Positions 9,015 to 19,065 of a stretch of DNA of 64,000 nt are shown piece after piece; position 1 is the stretch's first letter; the number at the start of each line of letters is the position of its first letter. The notes below the pieces were generated by a model. It saw only the letters and a program-made list of their open reading frames with translations, did not search any database and was not told the origin of the DNA. The position numbers and the translations under genes were made by a program. Source of the stretch: Endobacterium cereale (lineage in GTDB: Bacteria > Pseudomonadota > Alphaproteobacteria > Rhizobiales > Rhizobiaceae); contig NZ_WIXI01000046.1 in assembly GCF_009617585.1 (NCBI RefSeq), forward strand, positions 281,672 through 345,671, in the 5' to 3' direction.

Positions 9015-10455
9015 GCAGCGCCTCGATATCGAGGTGCTTTTCCATATGCTGCGCCAGCCGATCCAGCACCTCATCAACTCCGGCTTCATAATCGACCGTT
9101 GACACTTCACCGCCGAGCCTCTGCAGCCATGCGGACCGCTGGCGATCATCGGCAAACAGGCCATGGACATAACTGCCGAAAACGCGCCCGTTTTTGGAGG
9201 TTGCCCCATCGGCATTACCGGAAATGCGGGCAAAAGGGCGGTCACAATCCGGACCCACCGTCCGGCCGATGTGCATTTCATAGCCGGCAAACGAAATCCC
9301 GTCACCGCTGGTGCCGGTCACCGCTTCCAGATGCTTGTCACCGGATAACGTCGTCTCGACATTGAGAAGGCCGAGACCTTCGACCATCCCCGCCTGCCCT
9401 TCCATGCCATCTGGATCACGCACGGTACGGCCCAGCATCTGGTAGCCGCCACACAAGCCCAGCACATAGCCGCCGCGTCGCACATGGGCAGCAAGATCGA
9501 TATCGAAACCGGCGGCCCTGAAGGCTGCGAGATCCGCAATGGTCGCCTTCGAACCCGGCAAAAGCACGAGATCGGCATCTGCGGGTAGAACCTGCCCGGG
9601 ACGGACCCGGATCACATCCACATCAGGTTCTGCATCGAGCGGATCGAGATCGTCGAAATTGGAGATATGCGGCAGAACTGGCACGACAATGCGGATCCTT
9701 GCGCCTGTCTTGTCGATGGCGGCGCTATCCAGCGCCATCGCGTCTTCAGCCGGCAGGCGGCGAGCTTCGGAAAAGAACGGCAGGAGGCCGATCGGCTGCC
9801 AGCCGGTATGATTTTCGATCATCACCATGCCATCGGCAAACAGACTGGGATCACCGCGAAACCGGTTGACTATGAAACCGCGGATCATCGCGGCATCTTC
9901 CGGCTCCAGTACCAGTTTGGTGCCTGCAATGCTGGCGATGACACCTCCACGATCGATATCGCCGATCAGGATGACCGGCACGCCGGCGGCGCGGGCAAAA
10001 CCCATATTGGCGATATCGTTGCGGCGCAGGTTCACTTCCGAAGCACTGCCCGCCCCTTCGACCAGAACGATATCCGCTTGGGCTTTCAGGCGTTCAAAAC
10101 TGTCCATGACGCGCGGCATCAGTGCCGCCTTCATGCCCTGATATTCAGATGCTTTCGCATTGCCCTCAACGCGCCCCTGAACCACGACCTGCGCGCCGAC
10201 CTCGCTCTGCGGCTTCAACAGAACCGGGTTCATATGCACCGATAGCGGAACCTTTGCCGCTCGCGCCTGAAGCGCCTGCGCACGACCGATCTCACCGCCA
10301 TCCGCCGTGACGGCAGCGTTATTGGACATATTCTGCGGCTTGAACGGCTGCACTTTCAGACCGCGATTGACGAGCGCACGCGCAAGCCCGGCGACCAGCA
10401 GCGACTTGCCGACATCCGAGCCGGTTCCCTGAAACATCAGCGCGCGTGCAGTCAT
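8998..10455 (-). CDS. cobQ: cobyric acid synthase CobQ
   Basis: A 485-residue glutamine amidotransferase that amidates carboxylates b, d, e and g of adenosylcobyrinic acid a,c-diamide to give cobyric acid. The N-terminal ATP-binding half begins with [14 protein letters not shown]. The C-terminal class-I-like glutaminase half carries the nucleophile motif [10 protein letters not shown] and a late VHGLF histidine. ATG 10455 lies 8 bases downstream of the cobO stop codon, so cobO-cobQ form a minus-strand unit. The order fits sequential chemistry, since CobO adenosylates the substrate that CobQ then amidates. Confidence 0.95.
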   Translation of the reverse strand: MTARALMFQGTGSDVGKSLLVAGLARALVNRGLKVQPFKPQNMSNNAAVTADGGEIGRAQALQARAAKVPLSVHMNPVLLKPQSEVGAQVVVQGRVEGNAKASEYQGMKAALMPRVMDSFERLKAQADIVLVEGAGSASEVNLRRNDIANMGFARAAGVPVILIGDIDRGGVIASIAGTKLVLEPEDAAMIRGFIVNRFRGDPSLFADGMVMIENHTGWQPIGLLPFFSEARRLPAEDAMALDSAAIDKTGARIRIVVPVLPHISNFDDLDPLDAEPDVDVIRVRPGQVLPADADLVLLPGSKATIADLAAFRAAGFDIDLAAHVRRGGYVLGLCGGYQMLGRTVRDPDGMEGQAGMVEGLGLLNVETTLSGDKHLEAVTGTSGDGISFAGYEMHIGRTVGPDCDRPFARISGNADGATSKNGRVFGSYVHGLFADDRQRSAWLQRLGGEVSTVDYEAGVDEVLDRLAQHMEKHLDIEALLRLAK

Positions 10456-10463
10456 GTCTTTTC

Positions 10464-11078
10464 TCAGAACTCGATGCCGGACTGGGCTTTTACGCCCGCT
10501 TTAAAGTGATGTTTGACGAGCGTCATTTCGGTGACCGTATCGGCCGCTTCGATCAGCGCCGGCTTGGCGTTGCGGCCGGTGATGACCACGTGCAGGTCTT
10601 CGCGACGGGCTTTCAGCGATGCGATAACCGCGTCGAGATCGAGATAGTCGTAACGCAGGGCGATGTTGAGTTCATCAAGCAGCAGCAGGCCGATTGTCGG
10701 ATCGGCCATCAGTTCCTCCGCCTTGGCCCAGGCACGTTCAGCAGCGGCGACATCGCGCTTCAGATCCTGTGTTTCCCAGGTAAAGCCCTCGCCCATCGTG
10801 TGCCATTCGACACGATCGCCGAACAATTCCAGCGCCGGGCGTTCGCCGGTTTCCCATGCACCCTTGATGAACTGCACGACACCGACACGGCGACCATTGC
10901 CAAGCATGCGCAAAGCCAGACCGAAAGCGGCGGTCGATTTGCCCTTGCCGGGGCCGGTATTGACGATGATAAGACCTTTTTCGATGGTCTTTTCCGCCAC
11001 TTCGGCATCCTGCACCGCCTTGCGATTGGCCATCTTGCGCTGATGGCGCTCGGCTTCCTGCTGGTCGATCTCTTTCAT
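10464..11078 (-). CDS. cobO: cob(I)yrinic acid a,c-diamide adenosyltransferase CobO
   Basis: A 204-residue ATP:corrinoid adenosyltransferase of the CobA/CobO/BtuR family. It transfers the 5'-deoxyadenosyl group from ATP to cob(I)yrinic acid a,c-diamide. The P-loop [12 protein letters not shown] is clear, followed by VVQFIKGAW, the [11 protein letters not shown]alker-B-like segment and ITGRNA. A good GAGGAG ribosome binding site precedes ATG 11078. It heads the minus-strand cobO-cobQ unit, divergent from the riboswitch-controlled operon. Confidence 0.95.
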   Translation of the reverse strand: MKEIDQQEAERHQRKMANRKAVQDAEVAEKTIEKGLIIVNTGPGKGKSTAAFGLALRMLGNGRRVGVVQFIKGAWETGERPALELFGDRVEWHTMGEGFTWETQDLKRDVAAAERAWAKAEELMADPTIGLLLLDELNIALRYDYLDLDAVIASLKARREDLHVVITGRNAKPALIEAADTVTEMTLVKHHFKAGVKAQSGIEF

Positions 11079-11116
11079 TTCGGCTCCTCGGCGACGGCTC
11101 GTTTCGGGAAGCGCGG

Positions 11117-11144
11117 ACTATAGGGGATTCGTTTCGCGCGGCAA
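11117..11144 (-). promoter_or_regulatory. candidate sigma-70-type promoter for cobO-cobQ
   Basis: On the minus strand TTGCCG (11144-11139) is separated by 16 bases from TATAGT (11122-11117), about 40 bases upstream of the cobO start. The -10 element is good and the -35 only fair. No B12 box is visible on this strand. Confidence 0.4.
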
Positions 11145-11171
11145 TCCACGCCGTCCATCAGGGCGTTTGCA

Positions 11172-11200
11172 TTGACAGTGCGGGCCCCGACGCATAGGGA
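11172..11200 (+). promoter_or_regulatory. candidate promoter for the riboswitch-led cob operon
   Basis: A perfect -35 hexamer TTGACA at 11172-11177 is followed after 17 bases by TAGGGA at 11195-11200. A start point about 7 bases downstream would place the first transcribed bases at the 5' strand of riboswitch helix P1, which supports the assignment. Confidence 0.5.
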
Positions 11201-11385
11201 AAAGGTGACGGTCTTTTCCCGGCAACGGGGAAAGCTAAGAGGGAACGTGGTAACGCCGATCTTCCGGCTTCAAACCACGGCTGCCCCCGCAACTGTAGGC
11301 GGTTAGCCCCGCACCACGCCACTGAAAGATTTCGGGAAGGCGGCGATAGGGCGATGATCCGCAAGCCAGGAGACCTGCCGTCAAA
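11200..11385 (+). ncRNA. cobalamin (AdoCbl) riboswitch
   Basis: A B12-sensing aptamer in the leader of the plus-strand cob operon. The diagnostic B12 box AGCCAGGAGACCTGCC is at 11364-11379. Upstream are the other conserved pieces in order: GGGAACGTGGT, CCCCCGCAACTGTAGGCGG and CCACTG. Closing helix P1 can form between GACGG at 11207-11211 and CCGTC at 11378-11382. Family knowledge says ligand binding lowers expression of downstream cobalamin genes. The first coding region (DUF1636) starts about 155 bases after the aptamer, leaving room for an expression platform whose exact fold I cannot assign. Confidence 0.95.
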
Positions 11386-11541
11386 GACGTCAATCCAGCC
11401 GGGCGGGGTGCTCCAGCAAGGATGTTTTCAAGGTACGGCAACCATCAGGTTATCGCGCCTGGCACCCCGCATGTTTTGAACCAACGGGGTAGAGGCTTGG
11501 ATTTTATTCAGTCCGATGACAGGCAGCAAAACGACATCGCG

Positions 11542-11913
11542 GTGCAAAAGCCGGCGGTGACGATTTTTGTCTGCGCCAGTTGCCGCGCCAGCGAGGGCTC
11601 CACGGAAGAACCGCGACAGGGCACGCATCTGCTCAATGCAACGGTGGAAGCCGCCGCGCAGCAACCCGGCGTGACTATCAAGAGCGTCAACTGTCTTTCC
11701 AACTGCAAGCGCGGCCCGAGCGCGGTCATCGCGCGGCAGGATGGCTGGACTTATGTTTTTGGTCATCTGGCACTGGAAAACGCCGCCGACCTCGTAACGG
11801 GGGCGGAACTGATCGCTACCTCATCTGATGGTTTGATGCCCTGGAAAGGCCGTCCGGACTGTCTCAAGCGCAACATGATCGCCCGTATTCCGCCCTTCGA
11901 TTTCAATGCATAG
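11542..11913 (+). CDS. DUF1636 family cysteine-containing protein
   Basis: A protein of about 123 residues of the DUF1636 family, often found in rhizobial cobalamin operons; its function is not established. It has CxxC (Cys11, Cys14) and CxxxC (Cys51, Cys55), a spacing that resembles thioredoxin-fold [2Fe-2S] proteins and suggests metal or cluster binding. I choose GTG 11542 because family similarity begins at KPAVTIFVCASC. An in-frame ATG at 11422 would place 40 extra residues inside the riboswitch expression region, so it is probably not used. It is the first gene after the riboswitch and overlaps the region just before cobW. Confidence 0.72.
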   Translation: MQKPAVTIFVCASCRASEGSTEEPRQGTHLLNATVEAAAQQPGVTIKSVNCLSNCKRGPSAVIARQDGWTYVFGHLALENAADLVTGAELIATSSDGLMPWKGRPDCLKRNMIARIPPFDFNA

Positions 11914-11935
11914 ACCGACATTCAGGAAAAATCCC

Positions 11936-12973
11936 ATGACCGCCAATCTCGCCCGTATTCCCTGCACCGTCGTCACCGGTTTTCTCGGCGCCGGTAAGAC
12001 CACGCTTCTGCGCCACACCCTGCAGAACCTCGAAGGCAAGCGCCTAGCCGTCATCGTCAACGAGTTCGGCGATGTCGGCATCGACGGCGAGATCCTGAAA
12101 AGCTGCGGCATCGAAAACTGCCCGGACGACAATATCGTCGAATTGGCCAACGGCTGCATCTGCTGCACCGTGGCCGACGACTTTGTACCGGCGATCGATA
12201 AGATTTTGGCTCTCGAACCAAAGGTCGACCACATCCTGATCGAGACCTCTGGTCTCGCCCTGCCCAAGCCGCTCATTCAGGCCTTCCAGTGGCCGAGCGT
12301 GAAAAGCCGCGTGACGGTTGATGGCGTTGTTGCCGTTGTCGACGGCCTCGCGCTGGCAGAGGGCCGGGTTGCCGACGACATGGAAGCGCTCGCCGCCCAG
12401 CGCGCTCAGGATGATTCGCTCGACCATGACGATCCGGTCGAGGAAGTTTTTGAAGACCAGATCGCCTGTGCCGACCTCGTCATCCTCACCAAGGCCGACC
12501 TGCTGGATGAAAAGGGTCTGGCGATTGCCAACGCGCATGTAACCGAACATCTGCCGCGCGCCGTGCGCATCGTGCCAGCCTCCAATGGCGTGGTCGATCC
12601 GGCCGTATTCATCGGTCTCGGCCTTGCCGTCGAGGACGATATCGATAACCGCAAAACCCATCACGACGACGAACTGGACCACGAACACGACGATTTCGAC
12701 AGCTTTGTTCTGGATGTGCCCGCGATTGCCGATCCGGAAGAGCTTTCGAAGCGCATCGCCGATGTCACAGCGGCCGAAAAAGTGCTGCGCATCAAGGGGT
12801 ATGTGGAGGTTTCAGGCAAGCCGATGCGTCTTCTCGTGCAGGCAGTTGGCCCGCGTGTGAACCACTATTTCGATCGTCCCTGGGCTGCCAATGAGGAGCG
12901 TCGTTCGCGCCTCGTCGTCATCGGCGAAAAGGGCATCGACGCGGCCAAGATCGAAAAGATTCTGGCGGCCTGA
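11936..12973 (+). CDS. cobW: cobalamin biosynthesis GTPase CobW
   Basis: A 345-residue G3E-family GTPase. It carries the P-loop GFLGAGKTTLL, the CxCC metal-binding motif in NGCICCTV, and a TKADL base-specificity motif. A His/Asp-rich loop around residues 238-255 (THHDDELDHEHDD) is typical of COG0523 metallochaperones. Family work points to a role in supplying cobalt to CobN. The start at ATG 11936 is supported by AGGAA nine bases upstream. Its stop TGA overlaps the cobN ATG by one base, indicating translational coupling to the cobaltochelatase large subunit it probably serves. Confidence 0.94.
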   Translation: MTANLARIPCTVVTGFLGAGKTTLLRHTLQNLEGKRLAVIVNEFGDVGIDGEILKSCGIENCPDDNIVELANGCICCTVADDFVPAIDKILALEPKVDHILIETSGLALPKPLIQAFQWPSVKSRVTVDGVVAVVDGLALAEGRVADDMEALAAQRAQDDSLDHDDPVEEVFEDQIACADLVILTKADLLDEKGLAIANAHVTEHLPRAVRIVPASNGVVDPAVFIGLGLAVEDDIDNRKTHHDDELDHEHDDFDSFVLDVPAIADPEELSKRIADVTAAEKVLRIKGYVEVSGKPMRLLVQAVGPRVNHYFDRPWAANEERRSRLVVIGEKGIDAAKIEKILAA

Positions 12974-15900
12974 TGCATATCCTCGCCACCACGTCGTCGT
13001 CGCTTGACGACCTGATCGAACCGGTCGATCTCGACCAGACGCCGGGCGACGTGGTGGTGCTATCCTTTACCGACAGCGATCTGAACGGCATTGCGTCGGC
13101 ATGGGCAACTGGCGGCGATAGGATGCCGTCGCTCAGGCTCGCCAATATTTCCGAGTTACGCCATCCGATGTCAGTCGATCTGTGGATCGACAAGGTGGCG
13201 CGACACGCAAAACTCATCCTCGTGCGCATTCTCGGCGGCCATAACCGCTGGCCTTACGGCGCGGACGAACTGGCCCGCATGGCGCGTGCACGCGGTATCG
13301 TGCTCATAATGCTGCCCGGCGAATGCAGCGAGCGTGACGAACGGCTGGCGGCGGGAGCCACTGTTTCGGCAGAGGAACTTGAGCGGCTGCTATCGTATTT
13401 TCGCGAGGGCGGTCCGCAGAATTTGAAATTTCTGGCCACGCGACTGATTGGGCTTGCGAGAGGCGAAACGGCTGATACGGCCAATGCCGTGAGCGTGCCC
13501 AAAGCCGGGTTCTATCATCCCGGCTTTGGCGTTGAGGACAATCCGGGGAGCTTTCTGGCATCCATGCCGGGCGCTGCCATCGTGCCGATCCTGTTTTACC
13601 GCTCGATGCTGCTCGCCAGCGACGTGGCCCCCATCGATGCGCTGTTTGACGCGCTGCGTGCAAAAAACATTCTGGCCGTGCCGGTTTTTGTCGCCGGCTT
13701 GAAGGACAAGGCTTCGCTGGCCTTCGCCGAAACGGCAATGAACAGCTTAAAACCATCCGTCATCATCACCGCCACCGCCTTTGCCAGTGGCACGGATGAC
13801 GAACGCAAAACCTTGTTCGACCGACTTGGCGTGCCGGTTATGCAGGTGATTGTGGCGACGACGCGACGCAATGCGTGGCTGGAAAACCGGCGCGGGCTGG
13901 GGCCGGCGGATCTGGCCATGCATGTGGTTCTGCCGGAACTCGACGGACGCATTCTAGCCGGCGCGATATCGTTCAAGGATGCGCGCGATGAGGATGCGCT
14001 CGGGTTTGCCGGGCTGATCAACCGGCCTGAGCCCGATCGGCTGGAACAGGTGGCAGGGCGCATTGCCGGCCTGTTGCGTCTGCAGAGGGCAGAGCGCGAG
14101 GATCGGCGCATCGTCATCCTGATCCCGGATTATCCCGGAGCACCGGGCCGTACCGGTTATGCCGTCGGCCTGGACGTTCCGCAAAGCGTGCTGGAAATGT
14201 TGAGCCATTTGCGAGACGCCGGTTATGACGTGCAAAACATTCCGACCAATGCGCGGGACCTGTTGCAGCTTCTAGATGACGGCGGCGAACACTGCCCGCT
14301 GCAGCAATATCGCGCATTTTTCGATGCTCTTCCGATGGATGCACGCGCCAGCGTGACGGCCACATGGGGCGGACCTGAGGACGACGAAGGGCTGCGCAAC
14401 GGCGTTTTCGCCTTCCGCGCCGCCCGCTTCGGCAATGTCACCGTAGCGCTCGCGCCAGACCGCGGCCGCGAATTGGATCGCCGCACGGATTACCATGACC
14501 CGGAACGCCCGCCACGCCACGGCCTGATCGCCTTTGGCGCATGGATGCGCGACACGCTTGATGCGCATGCTGTTGTGCATGTCGGCGCGCATGGCACACT
14601 TGAATGGTTGCCCGGAAAAACTGTTGCGCTGTCGCAAACCTGCTTCCCGGAGATCGTGGTCGGCGGATTACCTGTCGTCTATCCGTTCATCGTCTCCAAC
14701 CCGGGCGAAGCAGCCGTAGCAAAGCGGCGGATTTCTGCTGTCACCATCGGCCATCTGCCGCCGCCCCTGACCGAAGCCGGCCTTTCCGACGCGCAGAAAA
14801 AGCTGGAACTGCTGGTCGACGAATATGCGCAGGCAGATGGCCTCGACCGCCGTCGCCGCGACAGGCTGGCAAAATTGATCGTTGAAATGGCGCAGGAAAC
14901 CGGGATTTCCGACGATGCTGGCGTGACCGCCGGTGAAGATGCCGATGCAGCGCTGACGCGGATCGATGCCTTTCTCTGCGACCTCAAGGATCTGGCGATA
15001 AAGGACGGCCAGCACGTATTTGGCCGCGATACCGATCTCACCATCGACGCGCCGGACCCGATGCGCAAACAAAGTGCCGAGGATGAGCGCAAGTCGTTTC
15101 TGGATGCACTGGACGGGCGTCACATCACCGCCGGACCTTCGGGTGCGCCAGCGCGTGGACGTCGCGACGTGCTGCCGACCGGGCGCAATCTCTACGCATC
15201 CGACCCGCGCACAATGCCGACGCCGACCGCCTTCGAACTTGGCAAACGCGCCGCCGATGAGGTGCTGCGGCGCTACCTGCAGGACCATGGCGACTGGCCA
15301 AAAAGCCTGATCATCGATTTATGGGGCAGCGCCAGCTTGCGCAGCGGTGGCGAGGAAGTGGCGCAGGGACTGGCACTGATGGGAGCCAGACCGGTGCAAG
15401 ACCCGACCACCGGACGCATAACAGGCATCGACATTCTACCACCCGCAAGCCTCGGGCGACCGCGCGTGGATGTGAGCTTTCGCATTTCCGGCCTGTTTCG
15501 CGACATGTTTGCGCCGTTGATAACCCTGCTCGACGCCGCCACCCGCGCCATTGCAGCACGTGAGGAAGCGCCGGGCGACAACCCGCTTTCGGAAACGGCG
15601 CGGGCAGAGGGCAAGGCGCCGCAGCGCATTTTTGGTTCCGCCCCCGGCACCTATGGCGCCGGCATCGAGGAAAAACTTTCCGATGGCGAGTGGCGTGAGC
15701 GCGAAGAACTCGGAAAACTGTATCTTGATGCCACCAGCCACGCTTTTGGCGGTGCCGAAGGCGAAGGGTTCGAGGCGCAAGGACAGTTTGCCGAGCGTGT
15801 TCGCGCCGCCGACCTGCTGGTGCATACCGGTGACGATCCCGGTCGCGATCTTCTGGACGGATCGGCCGATGTTGCCTTTATCGGTGGCTTTTCCGCAGCC

Positions 15901-16347
15901 GTCGCCGCACTCGGCGGCAAGGCGGATGTAATCGCGCTCGACACCACCGATCCGGAGCGGCCCCGCGCCCGCTCTATGGTGGAAGCCGTGACCCGCATCG
16001 TGCACGCCCGCGCCACCAATCCGCGTTTCATCGCCGGACAGATGCGGCACGGGCCACGCGGCGCGTCCGAATTTGCCGAAACCGTGGACCGGCTGGTGGG
16101 TTTTGCCGAAACCACCGATGCCATTCCCGGTTCACTGATCGAGGCCGTCTATCAGGCCTATGTCGCCGATGAGAATGTGCGAAACTTCATTGTCGACCAG
16201 AACCGGCAGGCCGCCAGAGCAATCGCGGAACGGTTCATGTCCGCTCGCCGCCGTGGCCTGTGGCATCCGCGCCGCAACTCCGTCGATGGCGACCTGGAAT
16301 TGCTGCTGGCCGAAGCCACTGGCGATAACGTGAAGGTGCGGGCATGA
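12973..16347 (+). CDS. cobN: cobaltochelatase subunit CobN
   Basis: A 1124-residue large subunit of the ATP-dependent cobaltochelatase that inserts Co2+ into hydrogenobyrinic acid a,c-diamide; partners CobS and CobT are not in this window. Family landmarks include HPMSVDLWIDKVARHAKLI near the N-terminus, VHVGAHGTLEWLPGK in the middle and VSNPGEAAVAKRR after it. It is somewhat shorter than CobN proteins of about 1250-1275 residues, but the frame is uninterrupted, so this looks like natural family variation. It overlaps cobW by one base and cobG by four (ATGA), so it is tightly embedded in the operon. Confidence 0.93.
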   Translation: MHILATTSSSLDDLIEPVDLDQTPGDVVVLSFTDSDLNGIASAWATGGDRMPSLRLANISELRHPMSVDLWIDKVARHAKLILVRILGGHNRWPYGADELARMARARGIVLIMLPGECSERDERLAAGATVSAEELERLLSYFREGGPQNLKFLATRLIGLARGETADTANAVSVPKAGFYHPGFGVEDNPGSFLASMPGAAIVPILFYRSMLLASDVAPIDALFDALRAKNILAVPVFVAGLKDKASLAFAETAMNSLKPSVIITATAFASGTDDERKTLFDRLGVPVMQVIVATTRRNAWLENRRGLGPADLAMHVVLPELDGRILAGAISFKDARDEDALGFAGLINRPEPDRLEQVAGRIAGLLRLQRAEREDRRIVILIPDYPGAPGRTGYAVGLDVPQSVLEMLSHLRDAGYDVQNIPTNARDLLQLLDDGGEHCPLQQYRAFFDALPMDARASVTATWGGPEDDEGLRNGVFAFRAARFGNVTVALAPDRGRELDRRTDYHDPERPPRHGLIAFGAWMRDTLDAHAVVHVGAHGTLEWLPGKTVALSQTCFPEIVVGGLPVVYPFIVSNPGEAAVAKRRISAVTIGHLPPPLTEAGLSDAQKKLELLVDEYAQADGLDRRRRDRLAKLIVEMAQETGISDDAGVTAGEDADAALTRIDAFLCDLKDLAIKDGQHVFGRDTDLTIDAPDPMRKQSAEDERKSFLDALDGRHITAGPSGAPARGRRDVLPTGRNLYASDPRTMPTPTAFELGKRAADEVLRRYLQDHGDWPKSLIIDLWGSASLRSGGEEVAQGLALMGARPVQDPTTGRITGIDILPPASLGRPRVDVSFRISGLFRDMFAPLITLLDAATRAIAAREEAPGDNPLSETARAEGKAPQRIFGSAPGTYGAGIEEKLSDGEWREREELGKLYLDATSHAFGGAEGEGFEAQGQFAERVRAADLLVHTGDDPGRDLLDGSADVAFIGGFSAAVAALGGKADVIALDTTDPERPRARSMVEAVTRIVHARATNPRFIAGQMRHGPRGASEFAETVDRLVGFAETTDAIPGSLIEAVYQAYVADENVRNFIVDQNRQAARAIAERFMSARRRGLWHPRRNSVDGDLELLLAEATGDNVKVRA

Positions 16348-17702
16348 CTGCAACGGTGCTTCACCCTGCTCGAACAACATCGCAGATGGTACGCGGTGCC
16401 TGCCCCGCGCTGTCGACACCGATGATGACAGGCGACGGGCTGCTGGCCCGCATCGGCCTTGATGCCCCGATTGCCCCGGCCGACCTTGCCCGCATTGGCG
16501 AACTGGCAACACGCCACGGCAACGGTTTGATCGATATTTCGGCACGCGGCAATTTTCAGGTGCGGGGTTTGACGGCGGCGAGCGCCCGTGCACTGGAGAC
16601 TGATATTCTGCGAATGAACCTTCCTCTGCGCGATGGCCTGCCGGTGGAAACCGGCGCCTTGGCAGGACTGGATTCGCATGAAATCGCCGACCCGGAACCG
16701 CTGTCTTCTTCCATCCGTGCTTTCGTGAGCGAACACGATCTGTCCCGGCGACTGGCGGCAAAATTCGCCGTTGTGGTGGATGGCGGTGGGCAATTGCCGC
16801 TGCATGGGCTTCTCGCGGATATCCGCCTGTTGGCCGTACGCCGCGAGGAAAGCCTGTTCTGGCAGGTATTTTTGGGTGGCACCATGGCGACAGGGCGCGG
16901 TCTCGGATTGGTGACCGATATGGATGCCAGAACCTGTGTGACGCTGATATTGGCACGCATTGCCGTGATGGACGTCCCGCTACGGGGACGAGAACTTGAT
17001 CCGGCCGAAGTCAAAAACTGGCTTGCCCCGATAACGCTGGAGAATGCCGTTTCACATGCAGTCACCCGCCCGTTGCCCTATGGTCTGTTGGCGCTGGCAG
17101 ACATCCGGAAAGCCGCAGCCCGCATCGGCATTCCGTTCGGACAATGCCGGGCCGAAACGTTGATCGATCTCGGGCAGCAGGCAGCAACGGTCGGCATCAC
17201 AGGAATTCGCCCGGCCATCGACCACTCGCTTGTGGTCTTTGGCCGCGAAGACGCCTGCCAGCAGATAATGGATCATTCCCGCCCCCTGATCCTTTCGCAC
17301 AACGACCCGCGTGCAAAAATTTCCGCCTGCCCCGGGAAGCCTGCCTGCCGATCCGCATCCCTCCACACTCATGCTCTTGGTGAGATCGCTGCGCGACAAG
17401 CAGAAAGCCTGCTGGACGGGTCTCTGACCCTGCATCTTTCCGGCTGCACGAAAGGTTGCGCACACCCGTCAAAGGCACTGTTGAACCTTGTCGGGATGAA
17501 TGACGGTACGGCATTGATCTTCGATGGCAAAACGAGCGATATGCCGCTCAAACTCATCCGCCATGGAGAGGAAGCCAAAGCACTTGGTGCTTTGGACGAG
17601 CTTGTCCGCCTCGAAAGAGGTATCGGCGAAACCACGGCAAAGTGCCTCACACGGCTGGGCCCTGCCCGGTTGGAACAGGCGCTTTCGCAAGGACTGTCAT
17701 GA
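16344..17702 (+). CDS. cobG: precorrin-3B synthase CobG
   Basis: A 452-residue nitrite/sulfite-reductase-fold monooxygenase that converts precorrin-3A to precorrin-3B using O2, the step marking the aerobic cobalamin route. It has the N-terminal ACPALSTPM segment and ISARGNFQVRG. Cysteine motifs for the [4Fe-4S] cluster are ISACPGKPACRSA and LSGCTKGCAHP near the C-terminus. ATG 16344 overlaps the cobN stop (ATGA), and its own stop overlaps the cobH start in the same way. Its presence indicates an oxygen-dependent pathway. Confidence 0.93.
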   Translation: MTATVLHPARTTSQMVRGACPALSTPMMTGDGLLARIGLDAPIAPADLARIGELATRHGNGLIDISARGNFQVRGLTAASARALETDILRMNLPLRDGLPVETGALAGLDSHEIADPEPLSSSIRAFVSEHDLSRRLAAKFAVVVDGGGQLPLHGLLADIRLLAVRREESLFWQVFLGGTMATGRGLGLVTDMDARTCVTLILARIAVMDVPLRGRELDPAEVKNWLAPITLENAVSHAVTRPLPYGLLALADIRKAAARIGIPFGQCRAETLIDLGQQAATVGITGIRPAIDHSLVVFGREDACQQIMDHSRPLILSHNDPRAKISACPGKPACRSASLHTHALGEIAARQAESLLDGSLTLHLSGCTKGCAHPSKALLNLVGMNDGTALIFDGKTSDMPLKLIRHGEEAKALGALDELVRLERGIGETTAKCLTRLGPARLEQALSQGLS

Positions 17703-18331
17703 CTGAATACGATTACATTCGCGAAGGCGATGCCATTTATCGAAAATCCTTCGCCATCATTCGGGAAGAAAGCGATCTGACACGCTTTTCCGAGGACGAG
17801 GCCGAGATTGCCATCCGCATGATCCATGCCTGCGGACAAGTAGAGGCGGCGCAGCACTTTCATTTTTCAGCCGATTTCGTGACCTCCGCGCGCGGCGCAT
17901 TGAAGGCTGGCAAACCGATCTTCTGCGACGCGCAGATGGTGGCGCATGGCGTGACCCGTGCCCGCCTGCCCGCCGATAACGCGGTGATCTGCACGTTGCA
18001 GGACCCGCGCACGCCGGAACTGGCAAAAGCGATCGGAAACACCCGTTCGGCCGCCGCACTTGATCTGTGGGCTGATCAACTGGAAGGTGCGCTTGTGGCT
18101 ATCGGCAATGCGCCCACGGCGCTGTTTCATCTTCTCGAAATGCTCGACGCCGGCGGACCACGCCCGGCCGCAATCATCGGCATGCCGGTCGGTTTTGTCG
18201 GTGCAGCCGAATCCAAGGAAGCACTGGCGGAGAGCCGCCACAGGATGCCTTACGCCATCGTTTCCGGCCGCATGGGCGGCTCGGCCATGACGGCAGCGGC
18301 CATTAATGCGCTTGCGAGGGCCGGACTTTGA
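17699..18331 (+). CDS. cobH: precorrin-8X methylmutase CobH
   Basis: A 210-residue enzyme that moves the C11 methyl group to C12, turning precorrin-8X into hydrogenobyrinic acid. The N-terminus YDYIREGDAIYRKSFAIIR is characteristic, and MIHACGQVEAAQHF contains the catalytic histidine. GMPVGFVGAAESKEAL near the C-terminus is also conserved. The start at ATG 17699 overlaps the cobG stop; an earlier in-frame start lies deep inside cobG. The stop overlaps the cobI TTG start. Confidence 0.95.
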   Translation: MTEYDYIREGDAIYRKSFAIIREESDLTRFSEDEAEIAIRMIHACGQVEAAQHFHFSADFVTSARGALKAGKPIFCDAQMVAHGVTRARLPADNAVICTLQDPRTPELAKAIGNTRSAAALDLWADQLEGALVAIGNAPTALFHLLEMLDAGGPRPAAIIGMPVGFVGAAESKEALAESRHRMPYAIVSGRMGGSAMTAAAINALARAGL

Positions 18332-19065
18332 GCACTGTTACGAAAGGCCGGATGATCGGCGTCGGCACAGGACCGGGTGATCCGGAACTGCTGACATTGA
18401 AGGCGGTGCGGGCTATCGCGGACGCCGATGTGATTGCGTTCTTCACCAAAAAGGGTGGCCACGGCAATGGCCGCGCCATCGTCGACGCGCATGTGCGCCC
18501 CGGCACGATCGAACTGCCGCTGGTCTATCCGGTCACAGTCGAGATGGACAAGGATGGCGACGATTATCGCGACGCTATCGCAGACTTCTTCGACCGCTCG
18601 GCGGAAGAGATTGCCGCGCATCTGCAAGCCGGCCGCAACGTCGTGGTGCTGAGCGAGGGGGACCCGCTGTTTTACGGCTCCTACATGCACTTGCATCTGC
18701 GGTTGACGACACGCTTCGACGCCGAGGTGGTGCCGGGCGTCACGGCGATGTCCGGCTGCTGGTCGATGGCCGGCCTGCCTCTGGTGCAGGGCGATGATAT
18801 TCTGAGCGTGCTGCCGGGAACGCTTGGCGAAGACATTCTGGCTGAGCGGCTTTCCGGCACCGATGGCGCCGTCATCATGAAGGTTGGCCGCAACCTGCCA
18901 AAAATCCGCCGCGCGCTGGCTGTTGCCGGCAAGCTGGATGGCGCGATCTATGTGGAGCGCGGCACCATGGCCACGGCGGCCATGACACCGCTTGCCGAGC
19001 GTGACGAAAGCCCGGCCCCCTATTTTTCCATCGTGCTGGTCCCCGGCTGGAAGGCACGGCCATGA
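18328..19065 (+). CDS. cobI: precorrin-2 C20-methyltransferase CobI
   Basis: A 245-residue SAM-dependent tetrapyrrole methyltransferase that methylates C20 of precorrin-2. GVGTGPGDPELLTLKAVRAI at the N-terminus is the family glycine loop, and VVLSEGDPLFYGSYMHL and VVPGVTAMSGCWSMAG are conserved SAM-site segments. TTG 18328 overlaps the cobH stop codon and gives a normal N-terminus. ATG 18352 would shorten it by eight residues and start just before the glycine loop, so the TTG is preferred. It is coupled to cobJ by an ATGA overlap. Confidence 0.93.
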   Translation: MSTVTKGRMIGVGTGPGDPELLTLKAVRAIADADVIAFFTKKGGHGNGRAIVDAHVRPGTIELPLVYPVTVEMDKDGDDYRDAIADFFDRSAEEIAAHLQAGRNVVVLSEGDPLFYGSYMHLHLRLTTRFDAEVVPGVTAMSGCWSMAGLPLVQGDDILSVLPGTLGEDILAERLSGTDGAVIMKVGRNLPKIRRALAVAGKLDGAIYVERGTMATAAMTPLAERDESPAPYFSIVLVPGWKARP

